Part shown: positions 7,501 through 14,700 of the stretch, one piece after another
How the letters are laid out: each line of letters starts with the position of its first letter
Position numbering within the stretch: position 1 is the first letter of the stretch
From: Phycisphaerales bacterium
GTDB taxonomy: Bacteria > Planctomycetota > Phycisphaerae > SM23-33
DNA: 15,133 nucleotides
Assembly: GCA_003171235.1 (NCBI GenBank)
Contig: PMYM01000168.1
Coordinates: 1-15,133, forward strand
Direction of reading: 5' to 3'
Notes under the pieces: generated by a model
What the model was told of the DNA's origin: nothing
Database searches by the model: none
Seen by the model: only the letters and a program-made list of their open reading frames with translations
Translations under genes and position numbers: made by a program

Positions 7501-7686
7501 TTCAGCGGCGACAGGCAAAGGCGCCCCGCTGGTCGTGGGCGACGCCTGGGTAGACGTGGCCGGCGGCGAGGATGGTTTCTTCTCGCAACCCAGGCCGCTC
7601 ATCACGACCGCGACCGCCAGGGCCGCGAGGATCCGCGTCACCTTCCGCGCTCGGCCGGTCCGTTTCATCCGTATCCGGGTCTTCAT
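4543..7686 (-). CDS. Large putative lipoprotein: TPR/coiled-coil, CsgG-like domain and three TPR-PEGA modules
   Basis: The 1047-residue product starts MKTRIRMKRTGRARK and has a hydrophobic signal ending MSGLGCEKK. Cys34 is a candidate lipid site, though the lipobox is not canonical. Regions in order: Ser/Thr/Pro linker (about 35-70); TPR/coil segment (94-215); CsgG/FlgO-like domain (219-340), with IAVGDF, FQLVERSRL, GVKYLVLGRVS and SARLVDVASGEIV; Ala/Glu/Arg coiled coil (350-402); a second TPR/coil segment (411-530) homologous to the first; a further TPR (about 535-585); three tandem modules (586-714, 725-855, 918-1047), each a TPR-like helix pair plus a PEGA-like beta domain (LDGKPVKGATP, INGQVQGQATP, LNGEPQKDTTP). 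A Pro/Thr linker (855-913) precedes the third module. AGGAAGG at 7694-7700 fixes the start at 7686; the in-frame ATG at 7821 has no such support and gives a nonsense extension. Inferred role: envelope scaffold or sensor in the periplasm. It appears monocistronic. Confidence 0.85.
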   Translation of the reverse strand: MKTRIRMKRTGRARKVTRILAALAVAVVMSGLGCEKKPSSPPATSTQASPTTSGAPLPVAAEPAGASASLGDYLNEQASDQRTRAHEQSAVFALSDVKTLLAQKEYGSARDAAKAAVKDYADTKYARDFVDVLAESETQLTAAKEAQAQLQAQIGRQSDEDRRSRQERFGRNRDDGMACLNDKNYPSAIYYFQLALKEQDDAEVQSLLEQAIDKSTNPRIAVGDFAVSGDVGVLDAGRSVAEILLTKFDPTRFQLVERSRLSAIMYERGLTLGGIVDNPRLLAGKKVRGVKYLVLGRVSKLGTLTVSARLVDVASGEIVQTAEIEARDAVTLQGRLGELAALLAMTSEEKQAYLADRDRLAQQEAQKQAEDRDAAEAAARDAHAREQYWRERQRVAILQRQQHESDAVVILGDIKSMIARGLYRQAVRYARQAIMDFSDTPSAMELTDLRAVAEREMIRQALAQKEADQEAQRQAAALEAHLQFSRHRQDGLAAYRRYDYRQAVASFREALRFEDSDEARNLLRQAQSKLKVDEDRAYADATDRATRAMREGRWGDALEAYQGALALRKTGQAQDGVAAASKKLQQQAQYRQMLDAANVAIGKGDYKTAWQWIAAATGLFPDAPEAKALALQLGPTVVVRAEVGGKEYSGAKVMLDGKPVKGATPVGLRLRKGDEQEIEVTVPSQGGKSYLPEKRTVRPSQDGLQELVVQVKEVKLPTKTPEQIAREKKYGEAMQSANDAVAELDYRKAWLRINEAMTTDPAGQEAKDLAARLGPTLGVKALLEGKEYAGAQVSINGQVQGQATPASFRLKKGQAYKVSVTIPAKGGKTYSADEMAFKADENEYKEFSANISEVKGPTVSETTPTPRPEVAPLPKPRPTPTTSPTPRVPATLPEVAPTSKPVVTPAPKLPVETPADKANKKKYETALEAANNAIDKKDYKSAWQQIDLALSIVPDGQEARTLAQTLGPTLTVKALLNDTEYPGAHVTLNGEPQKDTTPSAFKLKPGETCKIEVTIVKRGKSYTTDTKTITPDKTGNTEFAAVIKEVK
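4546..4935 (-). repeat. TPR-PEGA module 3 of the lipoprotein
   Basis: This is the C-terminal protein-level repeat (residues 918-1047). It runs KYETALEAANNAIDKKDYKSAW, then LGPTLTVKALLNDTEYPGA, then the PEGA-like turn LNGEPQKDTTP. It ends with VIKEVK, echoed by VQVKEVK and NISEVK at the ends of modules 1 and 2. Confidence 0.8.
5122..5514 (-). repeat. TPR-PEGA module 2 of the lipoprotein
   Basis: Residues 725-855: KYGEAMQSANDAVAELDYRKAW, then LGPTLGVKALLEGKEYAGA, then INGQVQGQATPASFRLKKG. It aligns over its whole length with modules 1 and 3. Confidence 0.8.
5545..5931 (-). repeat. TPR-PEGA module 1 of the lipoprotein
   Basis: Residues 586-714: QYRQMLDAANVAIGKGDYKTAW, then LGPTVVVRAEVGGKEYSGA, then LDGKPVKGATPVGLRLRKG. 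It is the first of three tandem copies. Confidence 0.8.
6097..6456 (-). repeat. TPR/coiled-coil segment, second copy
   Basis: Residues 411-530 (LGDIKSMIARGLYRQAVRYA ... DYRQAVASFREALRFEDSDEARNLL) repeat the layout of the segment encoded at 7042-7407. Both have a helix pair, a Gln/Glu/Ala coil, an R-x-x-DG motif, then a TPR with LxxxDxAExxxLLxQA-like spacing. Together they bracket the CsgG-like domain. Confidence 0.65.
7042..7407 (-). repeat. TPR/coiled-coil segment, first copy
   Basis: Residues 94-215 (LSDVKTLLAQKEYGSARDAA ... NYPSAIYYFQLALKEQDDAE) lie just before the CsgG-like domain. They align end to end with the second copy at 6097-6456, diverged at many positions, which indicates an old internal duplication. 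Confidence 0.65.
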
Positions 7687-8022
7687 ATAGCCGCCTTCCT
7701 CTATCTGTGGAGTCGTGGTTTCCGACCTCTTCGCACGGCCGCGATCCGGCGCCCCCCTGACGACCGCGTGGTCGAATCTCAACCGGCAACTCGGCCAACT
7801 GCATATTGGGGCATGCATCACTGGAACATGTTAGCCGTTGGATATCCGATGGAACCAGCGAAAGTGCCACGTCGCCGGTAACCTGATTCTGAAAGGACTC
7901 TGCGGTCGTCGAGGCAAGGGCGGGCTGGCCGGGGCAGGAGGTTCTAACGCACCCTTTCCCAACCTCGTCAACAGGCCCCCGAATGTGGGATTTCAGACTC
8001 GCGGGCCGGTGCCTCCCCGCAC
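7687..8022. other. Intergenic region upstream of the lipoprotein gene
   Basis: This 336-bp stretch separates the lipoprotein start from the terminator of the PEP-CTERM gene to the right. Apart from the ribosome binding site AGGAAGG at 7694-7700 I see no convincing gene, RNA or operator. It should contain the lipoprotein promoter, but no -35/-10 pair is good enough to name. Confidence 0.4.
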
Positions 8023-8057
8023 AAAAAGAACGGGCGGCTCGCTGGGAGCCGCCCGTT
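8023..8057 (-). terminator. Rho-independent terminator of the first PEP-CTERM paralog
   Basis: A perfect 12-bp stem (aacgggcggctc 8029-8040 / gagccgcccgtt 8046-8057) surrounds a 5-base loop. Five A's at 8023-8027 give a U-tract on the minus strand. It lies about 30 bases after the stop of the gene ending at 8088. Confidence 0.88.
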
Positions 8058-8087
8058 GCCTGTAATGTTAATTCGGCTGGTGCTCGA

Positions 8088-8762
8088 CTACCTGCGCCGC
8101 CGGATCAGGGCAAGACCGCCCAAGGCTAGCAGGGACAGCGTGGCGGGCTCGGGGGTGGGCGTTTCCACCAACACGAATGAGGCGGTGTTGTTCGGGTTGG
8201 GCGTCAAGTCGATCCATAGCTGGCCGTCCTGTGCCCCGCTACCGGGGAACCAGTTCGCACCGTTAGGCAGCACCCCGTCCCAGATGTCCAAACTCAGCAG
8301 GTCCGTGCTGAAAGCGGCTTGAAGGAATGGGGCGATGGTCCAGTGGATCGGTCCGGTGCCGCCGGCAGCCAAGGTCTTGACGGGGTTGAAGACGGTGCCG
8401 CCGCTGGTGTCCACCAGCCCAATGTGGAAGTCCGTCCAGCCCGTTCCCGTGGAGTTGGTGATAATCTCGTCATCGATGACGATGCTCGTCGTCGCGGGAG
8501 AAGCTACCTGTTGGAACTGGATCACAATGGAGGGGAAAACACCATTTACCGGACCCTGTTGGAACTGGGCAGACTTCTCGATGAACAAGACGCCGTTAAC
8601 CTCCGAGGCGTTGACGTCCACCAGCCCATCCAGGGAGGCATCCCAGGAAGCCTGCCAACCCAAACCCAGGTCCGCCACTCCTGCCGTTGCCGGGAAAGCC
8701 CATGCACAGACCAGCACCGCTACGGCAATAGCCGCTGTCTTGGTAATCCCAATAGCCTTCAT
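8088..8762 (-). CDS. PEP-CTERM sorting domain protein, paralog A
   Basis: The 224-residue exported protein of unknown function has a signal peptide at 1-27 (MKAIGITKTAAIAVAVLVCA...PATA). The mature body is beta-rich and polar with many Asn/Asp/Thr/Gly (28-200). It ends in a PEP-CTERM tail: PEP at 204-206, hydrophobic helix, RRRR at the end. Such tails are known substrates of exosortase, which anchors or exports proteins, often alongside exopolysaccharide. The start at 8762 is chosen because GGAGGT at 8767-8772 sits 4 bases before it; an in-frame ATG at 8774 overlaps that site. The body is clearly homologous to the gene at 8898-9581 (shared GWQASWDASLDGLV, APF.QAAF, NGGQLW-like motifs). Oddly, the tail matches the unrelated gene at 10026-11534 instead. 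It is probably cotranscribed with paralog B, 135 bp upstream, since no terminator lies between them. Confidence 0.85.
   Translation of the reverse strand: MKAIGITKTAAIAVAVLVCAWAFPATAGVADLGLGWQASWDASLDGLVDVNASEVNGVLFIEKSAQFQQGPVNGVFPSIVIQFQQVASPATTSIVIDDEIITNSTGTGWTDFHIGLVDTSGGTVFNPVKTLAAGGTGPIHWTIAPFLQAAFSTDLLSLDIWDGVLPNGANWFPGSGAQDGQLWIDLTPNPNNTASFVLVETPTPEPATLSLLALGGLALIRRRR
8098..8153 (-). repeat. 56-bp PEP-CTERM tail cassette, copy 1
   Basis: This stretch encodes the PEPATLSLLALGG...RRR tail. It differs from 10039-10094 at only about 6 of 56 bases without gaps, although the two host genes are otherwise unrelated. Confidence 0.8.
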
Positions 8763-8766
8763 TGCA

Positions 8767-8772
8767 ACCTCC
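8767..8772 (-). promoter_or_regulatory. Shine-Dalgarno site deciding the start of paralog A
   Basis: GGAGGT lies 4 bases upstream of ATG 8762 on the minus strand. It is inside the reading frame of the earlier ATG at 8774, which makes that longer start unlikely. Confidence 0.75.
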
Positions 8773-8897
8773 ATAATAATGTAAATGTCCGCTCGCTTCT
8801 ACCCGGGCGCGTGCCTCTTTTCGTGCCGAAACCGCCGTTGGCTCATTACAAACGGGCACACCCACTCACGGGCAGATTGTCTCAGTCCAACTACTCC

Positions 8898-9581
8898 CTA
8901 TCCTCTCTGCCGGACCTTGCGGGCCAGCAAGCATACCCCACCCAGCAGCAGCAGACTCATCGCCGCCGGCTCGGGCGTGGGCGTTTCTTTCAGGGTGAAC
9001 AACGTGAAGTTGGTCTGGCTAGGCACAACATCAGTCCACAACTGGCCCCCGTTGGGCGCGCCGCCGGGCAGCCAGAATTGCCCATTGGCAACTACTCCGC
9101 CCGAAAGGTCAAGCCGTGTCCGGGTGGCATTAAAAGCCGCCTGGGTGAAGGGGGCTATGTTCCATCCAATCGGCAGCGGCCCCGCGGAAGCGGCGGTCAG
9201 GGCAGGGTCGAACACCGCGTCGCCGTGATCCAGAAGATCCAGATGAAAATCTGTCCAAACCACGCCGGTGGAGTTCTTGACGGTTTCACTATCGATGACG
9301 ATGTGCGCCGCCGCCGGCCAAGCCACCTGCTGGAAGACAATGGGGATGGTGGGGAATATCCCATTTACCGGCGCTTGAGTGAATTCCGCCGACTTGCGGA
9401 TGACAAGTGCATCCGACCCCGCGCTGACCGTCTCGACGTTCACCAAGCCGTCCAGGGATGCATCCCAAGACGCCTGCCAGCCGCTTCCGAGGTTCACCAC
9501 CCCGGCGTCGCTGACCGCCGTCATAAGCGCGAAGATTACCAGTGCCGACAGGGCAGCAATCGCTCTTGAATTTCCTCTCAT
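8898..9581 (-). CDS. PEP-CTERM sorting domain protein, paralog B
   Basis: The 227-residue exported protein of unknown function is homologous along its whole mature body to the neighbour at 8088-8762; motifs such as GWQASWDASLDGLV, PVNGIFP and WTDFHLDL line up without large gaps. It has a signal peptide at about 1-26 (hydrophobic ALSALVIFALMTAVSDA). The PEP-CTERM tail is PEPAAMSLLLLGGVCLLA then RKVRQRG, clearly different from the tail of its paralog. The start is ATG 9581, 7 bases after a near-perfect AAGGAGGT (9589-9596); a GTG two codons earlier is too close to that site. No terminator is visible after the stop, so transcription probably continues into paralog A. The tandem pair arose by duplication; no catalytic motif was recognised. 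Confidence 0.83.
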   Translation of the reverse strand: MRGNSRAIAALSALVIFALMTAVSDAGVVNLGSGWQASWDASLDGLVNVETVSAGSDALVIRKSAEFTQAPVNGIFPTIPIVFQQVAWPAAAHIVIDSETVKNSTGVVWTDFHLDLLDHGDAVFDPALTAASAGPLPIGWNIAPFTQAAFNATRTRLDLSGGVVANGQFWLPGGAPNGGQLWTDVVPSQTNFTLFTLKETPTPEPAAMSLLLLGGVCLLARKVRQRG

Positions 9582-9588
9582 TGCCACG

Positions 9589-9596
9589 ACCTCCTT
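9589..9596 (-). promoter_or_regulatory. Shine-Dalgarno site deciding the start of paralog B
   Basis: AAGGAGGT is an almost full anti-16S match 7 bases before ATG 9581. The in-frame GTG at 9587 is only one base away from it and is rejected as the start. Confidence 0.8.
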
Positions 9597-9778
9597 GCAG
9601 TGCCGGGGAAAACCCTTCCGGAAACCTGCGATACGATATAAGAAGCAAAATGCCTATTATCTGACGGGAAACCTGGTCGGTGCGGCCTTAAGGCACCGGC
9701 GAATGAGCGAGAACGCCCGCGCCTCGCGACTTGCAACATACTCCGCCGTTCCCAATAGCGGAGGTCGAAGCCGCAGTT

Positions 9779-9806
9779 AGTCTATCACGAAAGGGAGGTT
9801 TGTCCA
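9779..9806 (-). promoter_or_regulatory. Possible sigma-70 type promoter for the PEP-CTERM pair
   Basis: On the minus strand TGGACA (9806-9801) and TAGACT (9784-9779) are separated by 16 bases, matching 5/6 and 4/6 of the consensus. This would give a leader of about 190 bases before ATG 9581. In GC-rich DNA such matches are weak evidence. Confidence 0.22.
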
Positions 9807-9972
9807 GCAGAAAATTGTTTTTTCTCCCCTCGACCTCTTGACCCAGCCCTCTGTTTTCCTTCGGGGTCAGTTCACTTTCCTACGTCATGGCGTAAAAAAA
9901 CAGGTCGCCGAGTCGTTTTGCGCAGGTCACATGGTTTTGGAGTGCGTCGCAACCGCTTCTTTTTCCGCGCAT

Positions 9973-10005
9973 AAAAGAGGGCGACCCACTGATGAGCCGC
10001 CCTCT
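9973..10005 (-). terminator. Rho-independent terminator of the dockerin/PEP-CTERM glycosidase gene
   Basis: The arms 9976-9987 and 9994-10005 form a 12-bp stem around a 6-base loop. Two G-U wobbles pair only on the minus strand; on the + strand they would be A-C mismatches. A's at 9973-9976 give a short U-run after the stem. It begins about 20 bases after the stop of the gene ending at 10026. Its arm shares GGGCGGCTC with the terminator at 8029-8057. Confidence 0.82.
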
Positions 10006-10025
10006 ACCAAAGTTACTTCTCGTGC

Positions 10026-11534
10026 TCACGCACGTCTGCGGCGGATCAGGGCCAGCCCGCCCAGGGCCAGCAGGGACAACGTGGCGGGCTCGGGAACATG
10101 CTGACCGAAGTGAGTTTCAAAGATCTGGTAGTCCGCGAAGGTCACGGCATGGTCGCCGTTGAAGTCGCCTTGTGCCCAGGTGGTCCCAGTGCCGAAGTTG
10201 GCTTCCAGTATCTGGTAATCGGCGAAGTTGACCGCGCCGTCGCGGTTGGCGTCGCCCGGCAGCGTGGCGGGCTGGGGGATCATCAGGATCTGAGCCCCCC
10301 AGGCCGGAACCAGGACGCTGGTGGTCTGGAGCGTGTATGTGACGCTGTCGGCGGGCACGTTGCCGTTGGCGTCAATGTCGCCGCCGCCGGAAATCCCGAC
10401 CAGGCACTGCGGATCGCCGGAGATGAACGTATAGGTCATGTCGCTGCCGGTCGGATTAACCAGCACGTAGCCGTTCTGGAAGTGCCGACGGTACAGCCCG
10501 TTGGCCAGCCGGTAGGCACTGATGTCGCTCGGCAGGGCGTCGGTAGCGGGGCCCAGATTGAGGTCGTATTCCGGCCACCAGTACAACTGGCTGTCGGCAA
10601 ACATGTTGATGTAGCTCCGCCGGCCCTTCAACAGCAGGTAGTTGCCCAGATACCACTTGCGGTTGGCAATGTCGCCGGCGCCCGAGAGGCTGTTCTGGGC
10701 GATCCATATCTTGTCGTTGTTCAGCAGCCGCAGTTCGCGGTTGGACTGCATCGCCCAGTCGCTGGTCTTGGTGGCGAAGCCCTCGACCATGGCCCCGTGC
10801 ACGTCGTCGTAGTAGCCGTTGGTGGTGTCCAGGGTCGTGGTCAGGTTGCCGATGTTGGGGATGAAGTACTCGTTGGCGGCGGTGTACTGCTGGTAGACGT
10901 AGTCGTAGAAGCCTTCCAGGTCGTCGATGTAGTTGGTGTGCGGCGGGGGGCCCATGTGCGAGTCTTGCAGGTTGACGGGGATCGCGTACGGCAGGTGCGT
11001 GCTGTCGGCAAAGACGCCGTCGGCGTGACTGGAGGCGATGTCGGCCAAGGTGGCGCCGGTCCAGAACTGCTTCCAGCCGTTGGTGGTGTTGCCGTTGATC
11101 AGCCCGGCGGCGTCCATAATCCATTCCTTGACCGCGCCGTAGGTCTGGTAGACGCGGTTGCCCTGGGTGTCGTGGACGAACCAGTCCTCGTGCGGGTTGA
11201 TCTGGCCCCAATCGCTGGTCCAGGTGTTGTTATGGATGAAGGTCACGCTATCGCCGCTGTCGCGGACGCCCAGGCGGTACTGGAGCATCAGGAAGTCGGG
11301 GTTGTACGCCCGGATCGGGTCGATCAGGTTGGTCGTCAGCTTCTGCGTGCCGGCATAGTGCGCGGCCGCGAATTGCTGCTGGGCGGCGGTCATGCCGCTG
11401 GGGAGTTGATCGACGAACACGCCGATGCGGTTGCTGGTGTCGGGGAAGGTGCGCGGGGGGGCGAAATCGGCCAAGGCGGTCGGCGCCATCGAGGCCACAA
11501 GCGCCAGTACGTAGGTCGCCGGACGATACGACAT
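10026..11534 (-). CDS. Secreted glycoside-hydrolase-like protein with dockerin repeats and PEP-CTERM tail
   Basis: The 502-residue product has a signal peptide at 1-22 (MSYRPATYVLALVASMAPTALA). The body (about 25-345) looks like the TIM barrel of the putative glycosidase groups GHL10/GHL15: RIGVFVDQ, YNPDFLMLQYRLG, WFVHD and ADGVFADSTH line up as successive strand ends. D177 in GVFADS and E251 in MVEGFA are candidate catalytic acids (inference). A C-terminal beta domain (about 346-420) follows. Two dockerin-type repeats come next, GDANRDGAVNFADYQILEANFG and its second copy beginning GDFNGDHAVTFADY, together 427-477, each with D-x-N-x-D-G Ca-binding spacing. The PEP-CTERM tail covers 481-501. 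AAGGAG at 11541-11546 supports the start. The giant glycosidase gene ends 171 bp upstream on the same strand and may be cotranscribed. The exact substrate is unknown. Confidence 0.82.
   Translation of the reverse strand: MSYRPATYVLALVASMAPTALADFAPPRTFPDTSNRIGVFVDQLPSGMTAAQQQFAAAHYAGTQKLTTNLIDPIRAYNPDFLMLQYRLGVRDSGDSVTFIHNNTWTSDWGQINPHEDWFVHDTQGNRVYQTYGAVKEWIMDAAGLINGNTTNGWKQFWTGATLADIASSHADGVFADSTHLPYAIPVNLQDSHMGPPPHTNYIDDLEGFYDYVYQQYTAANEYFIPNIGNLTTTLDTTNGYYDDVHGAMVEGFATKTSDWAMQSNRELRLLNNDKIWIAQNSLSGAGDIANRKWYLGNYLLLKGRRSYINMFADSQLYWWPEYDLNLGPATDALPSDISAYRLANGLYRRHFQNGYVLVNPTGSDMTYTFISGDPQCLVGISGGGDIDANGNVPADSVTYTLQTTSVLVPAWGAQILMIPQPATLPGDANRDGAVNFADYQILEANFGTGTTWAQGDFNGDHAVTFADYQIFETHFGQHVPEPATLSLLALGGLALIRRRRA
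10039..10094 (-). repeat. 56-bp PEP-CTERM tail cassette, copy 2
   Basis: This is about 89% identical, ungapped, to 8098-8153. It encodes the same sorting tail but is attached to a glycosidase with dockerin repeats instead of a paralog-A type body. Confidence 0.8.
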
Positions 11535-11705
11535 GAGTTACTCCTTTTTTCCCGTTCCTATAGGTTGGAAACATGTGCCACCAGGCGGAACTACTCCAGT
11601 TGTTTCTGCACGGTCCCTTAGGTCTTCGGGAGCGTGCGGCTTGGTCAGAATACTCGAAAGACGCTCACGCCAGGCGGGGGCGGAATTCTGCGTGATTTCT
11701 CCGTC
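11535..11705. other. Short gap between the two glycoside-hydrolase-like genes
   Basis: It contains the ribosome binding site AAGGAG (11541-11546) preceded by a run of six A's on the minus strand. No convincing terminator follows the stop at 11706, so read-through from the giant gene into the next is possible. Confidence 0.4.
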
Positions 11706-14700
11706 TTAGCGCTTGAGCAGCCACTGAGTCGTGTTGGTCATGAGTGCGGGCCACGGGGACCAGTTCCACCAGGGCAGGGACGCCTCGGGGGCGTCGCCCA
11801 GGGGGGTGACCATCAGGGCGGCCACGCGGCCCCGCCCGACCTGCCAGGTCGCCAACGCGGGCCATTTGCCGGCCAGGACATGGGCCTGGGCTCCGGATTT
11901 CAATTCCACCTCATGCACCCAGACGGTCACGGGGTTTTGCGGCCACGCGTCGTCGGGCACGATCTCGCCCTTGACCGGGCGCAGGGCCAGCGGCTCATCC
12001 CGGCCGTCGGGCCGCAGGTCATACGCGTGCATCTTGACGGGGAGGAGGTTCTCCAGCAGGTCGCTTTCCTGCCAATAGCCCCGGCCCAGGCCATAGGGCC
12101 CGCCGATAAGCCAGAGCGACCCGCCGACCTGCACGTACCCGCGCAGCCAATCGCGGGCCTCCAGGTCGAAGGTCTTGAGGTCGATGTTGTTAAGCACCAC
12201 CAGGTCGTACGACGCCAGGTCTTGGGGGGATTTCCATCCCGCCCCCTCGAACCCGCGCTGGTTGCGGTAGACGTAGTGGGTTGCTTCCACCACGCTCACG
12301 CCGGGGATTTTTTTCATGGCCTCGGTCAACCCGAAATACTGGTGGTACAGCCCCTGGCCATACCAGATGCGCAGGCCATCGTGTTTGACCAGCGATTGAC
12401 CCTCCGGCCAGCCCTTGAGATTGCGCAATTGCATCTGTTTGGCTTCCGGGGCCCGGCGCACTTCTTCGATCTTCAGGTAATCCACCAGCAGCCCGTCACA
12501 GCCGCCCAGGAACTGCACGCCGAAGTTCTCCCAGCCATAGCCCATCTCGACATCGAACTTAATGGTTTGCCAGCCCTTGGCGGGGGTCAGGTCGCGCAGG
12601 GGAATCACTTCATGCACGCGCCAGGCGTTGGGCCGGTTGCCGGGACACCAGGCGCTGATTTCGATCTTGGCGTCCTTGGGCGGCAGGAGAAGGCTCTTGA
12701 GGCGCAGGGTGATGCGGTAGGCCCCGCCCTTGATCGCTTCGCCGGGGCTGTAACGTTCAAAAGTGATCGGCCCGCCCAAGCGCACCGCCTGCCCGCCGCC
12801 GGCTTCCGCATCGGCGACGCGTGGCAAGGGCTTGTGCTCCTTGTCCCCCCCATCCGCCCAATTGGCGCTGCTGTCGTACACCAGCGGGCGCAGGCCGTTG
12901 GGCGAGTTGTCCCCCTTGACCAGCGCGGGTTCCCGGGGCGCGGGAGGCTGGGGGACCGGGGGAAGCTCCAACTTGACCGGCGGGGGCATGTCATCCTTGG
13001 GCCCTTCGCAATCCAGGGCCACGATCGACCATATCTGCAGCCGAGGAAGCGTCACTTCGACCGCCGCTCCCTGCGGGTGCAGCTCCAGGGGCTGCTGGAC
13101 CAGGTCGTAGCCGACGCGGTCCACGCCGGCGATGTTGGCGACCTCCCTGCCCCCCTCCCCCGCCAGATGCCAGGCCTTGGCCGCCTTCCAGCCGGCCGGC
13201 AGCGTCCACCGGAGTTTCACGCTGGTCAGCGCATCCGGCGCGGTTCCATCGCCTTCGCCGATCTTGGGAGATTTCGGCGGATTGATCAGATGCACCAGGT
13301 ACACCCGCCGGCCCGGCGCGATCTGACGAACACGCACATACCGCTGCCACCAGATTTCCTTCTGCCCGGCGTCGACGCTCAGCACCTTGGCGGGCTCCAG
13401 TATCGGCGCCAGGTTTTCGCCAAACAGTAGGTCGCAGTGCCGGCAGGCCAGGCTCATGTAACCCACCTGTTCGTCGCTCACGTCGTAGGCAATGTGGCAG
13501 TAGCCCGCCAGGTGCAAGGCGGTCAGATACTTCCCATCCACCGGCCGGGCATTGTTGACGGTGGAAATGCAGTACGCGTGGCCGCCCCAGCGGTAGGCAT
13601 TGAAACCGGTGCGGAAAAGGTTCTCCGCCACCTCTTTCCACGGGGCGTGGTTGCCCACCATGTAGGCGGTCCAGCGTTCCTGCAGGTGCAAGCCGTCGTC
13701 CCGGACGAACTCGCTGTAGCGGTCGCCGGTGAAGGGCTTGGCCTCAATGCCCATGGGCGGCCCGTCGGTGCGCAGCGACTGGTCCCACTCCATGTTGTGG
13801 CCATAGATGCTGCCGGGCCTGGCCTTTTCCAATTCCCGCCGGAGCTTGCCCACGATTGCCGGGTTGGCCCACTCCGGGGCGGGCATTTGCCGGCCCAGCA
13901 TGTCCACGCCCGGCGCATCGTAGTCGTAGCGGTCGTCGTAGCGGTAGCCGTCCAGATCGTAGAGTTTGGCCGCGGCCAGCAGTTGCCCGATGTGGTGGTC
14001 CACCACCATGGGGTTGCCGGTCATCAATCCCCAGATGCCCGCGGCGTTGAAGCGCGGCTGGTTCTTTTCATCGAAGCGGTCGCTATCGTCCTGACGGGCC
14101 TGGCGGGCCAGGCTGCCCACGCCATACGCCAGGTCCGCGTTGTTGGCGTCCCAGTCGCAGGCCTCGGGATAGCGCCGGAAATAATCGGCGATCCGAAAGC
14201 CGTAGTCGTAACGCAGGTCCGTGTAGCCCAGGACCTTCATGCCCAGATCGTGCCCGAGTTTGACGCGCTGCTGCATGCTCTGCGTGCTGACCCGGGCCAG
14301 CGTCTGCCCCGACCACCAGCGGTCCTGGCCCGGCGGCGGCGTGAGCATGGCGACATCGTCGGGGGCCCAGAAGATCAACTCGTACATCGGGAAGTAATGC
14401 TGGCGCATGTGCTCGACGAACGGCTTGGCCTCCTCCGCCGTGTAGGCGTCGGCGAAACCCATTGCCCCCAAATGCCCGATCCGCACGGGGTGGTCGGTGG
14501 TGTAGAAATACTCGCGCATCGTGCCGCACACGACCGACCGGTACTTGAGCGTAACGGCGATGCCGTGGCCAAACTCTGCCTGTGCCGGCAGGGGCGCCGA
14601 CACCACGAAGGGGGCGCCGGCCTTGGGCGCGGGCACGGTGACATCCTGATCGTAAACCTTGGTGCTGTCGTCCAAGCCACCAAGCGCCTCGACGGTCAGA

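Larger units (their letters stand above)
9582..9975. other. Long 5' region of the PEP-CTERM pair, locally AT-rich
   Basis: No supported gene lies in these roughly 390 bases. They contain the ribosome binding site at 9589-9596, a weak hairpin (cggtgc/gcaccg around 9677-9699), the promoter candidate at 9779-9806, and A/T-rich runs near 9810-9826 and 9894-9901. I looked for a cyclic-di-GMP riboswitch and found none of its conserved cores. Confidence 0.4.

Noticed and set aside
7687..7821. 45-residue N-terminal extension of the lipoprotein
   Set aside because: The signal sequence starts right after ATG 7686, which has its own AGGAAGG; the extension would bury the signal peptide.
9600..9800. Possible cyclic-di-GMP riboswitch or sigma-54 promoter before the PEP-CTERM pair
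   Set aside because: The conserved riboswitch cores are absent, and the nearest GG...GC pair has the wrong spacing for -24/-12.
10098..11621. 507-codon open frame on the + strand
   Set aside because: It lies antisense to the dockerin/PEP-CTERM glycosidase; the product is a Val/Gly/Asp-rich string without motifs, typical of a GC-rich shadow frame.
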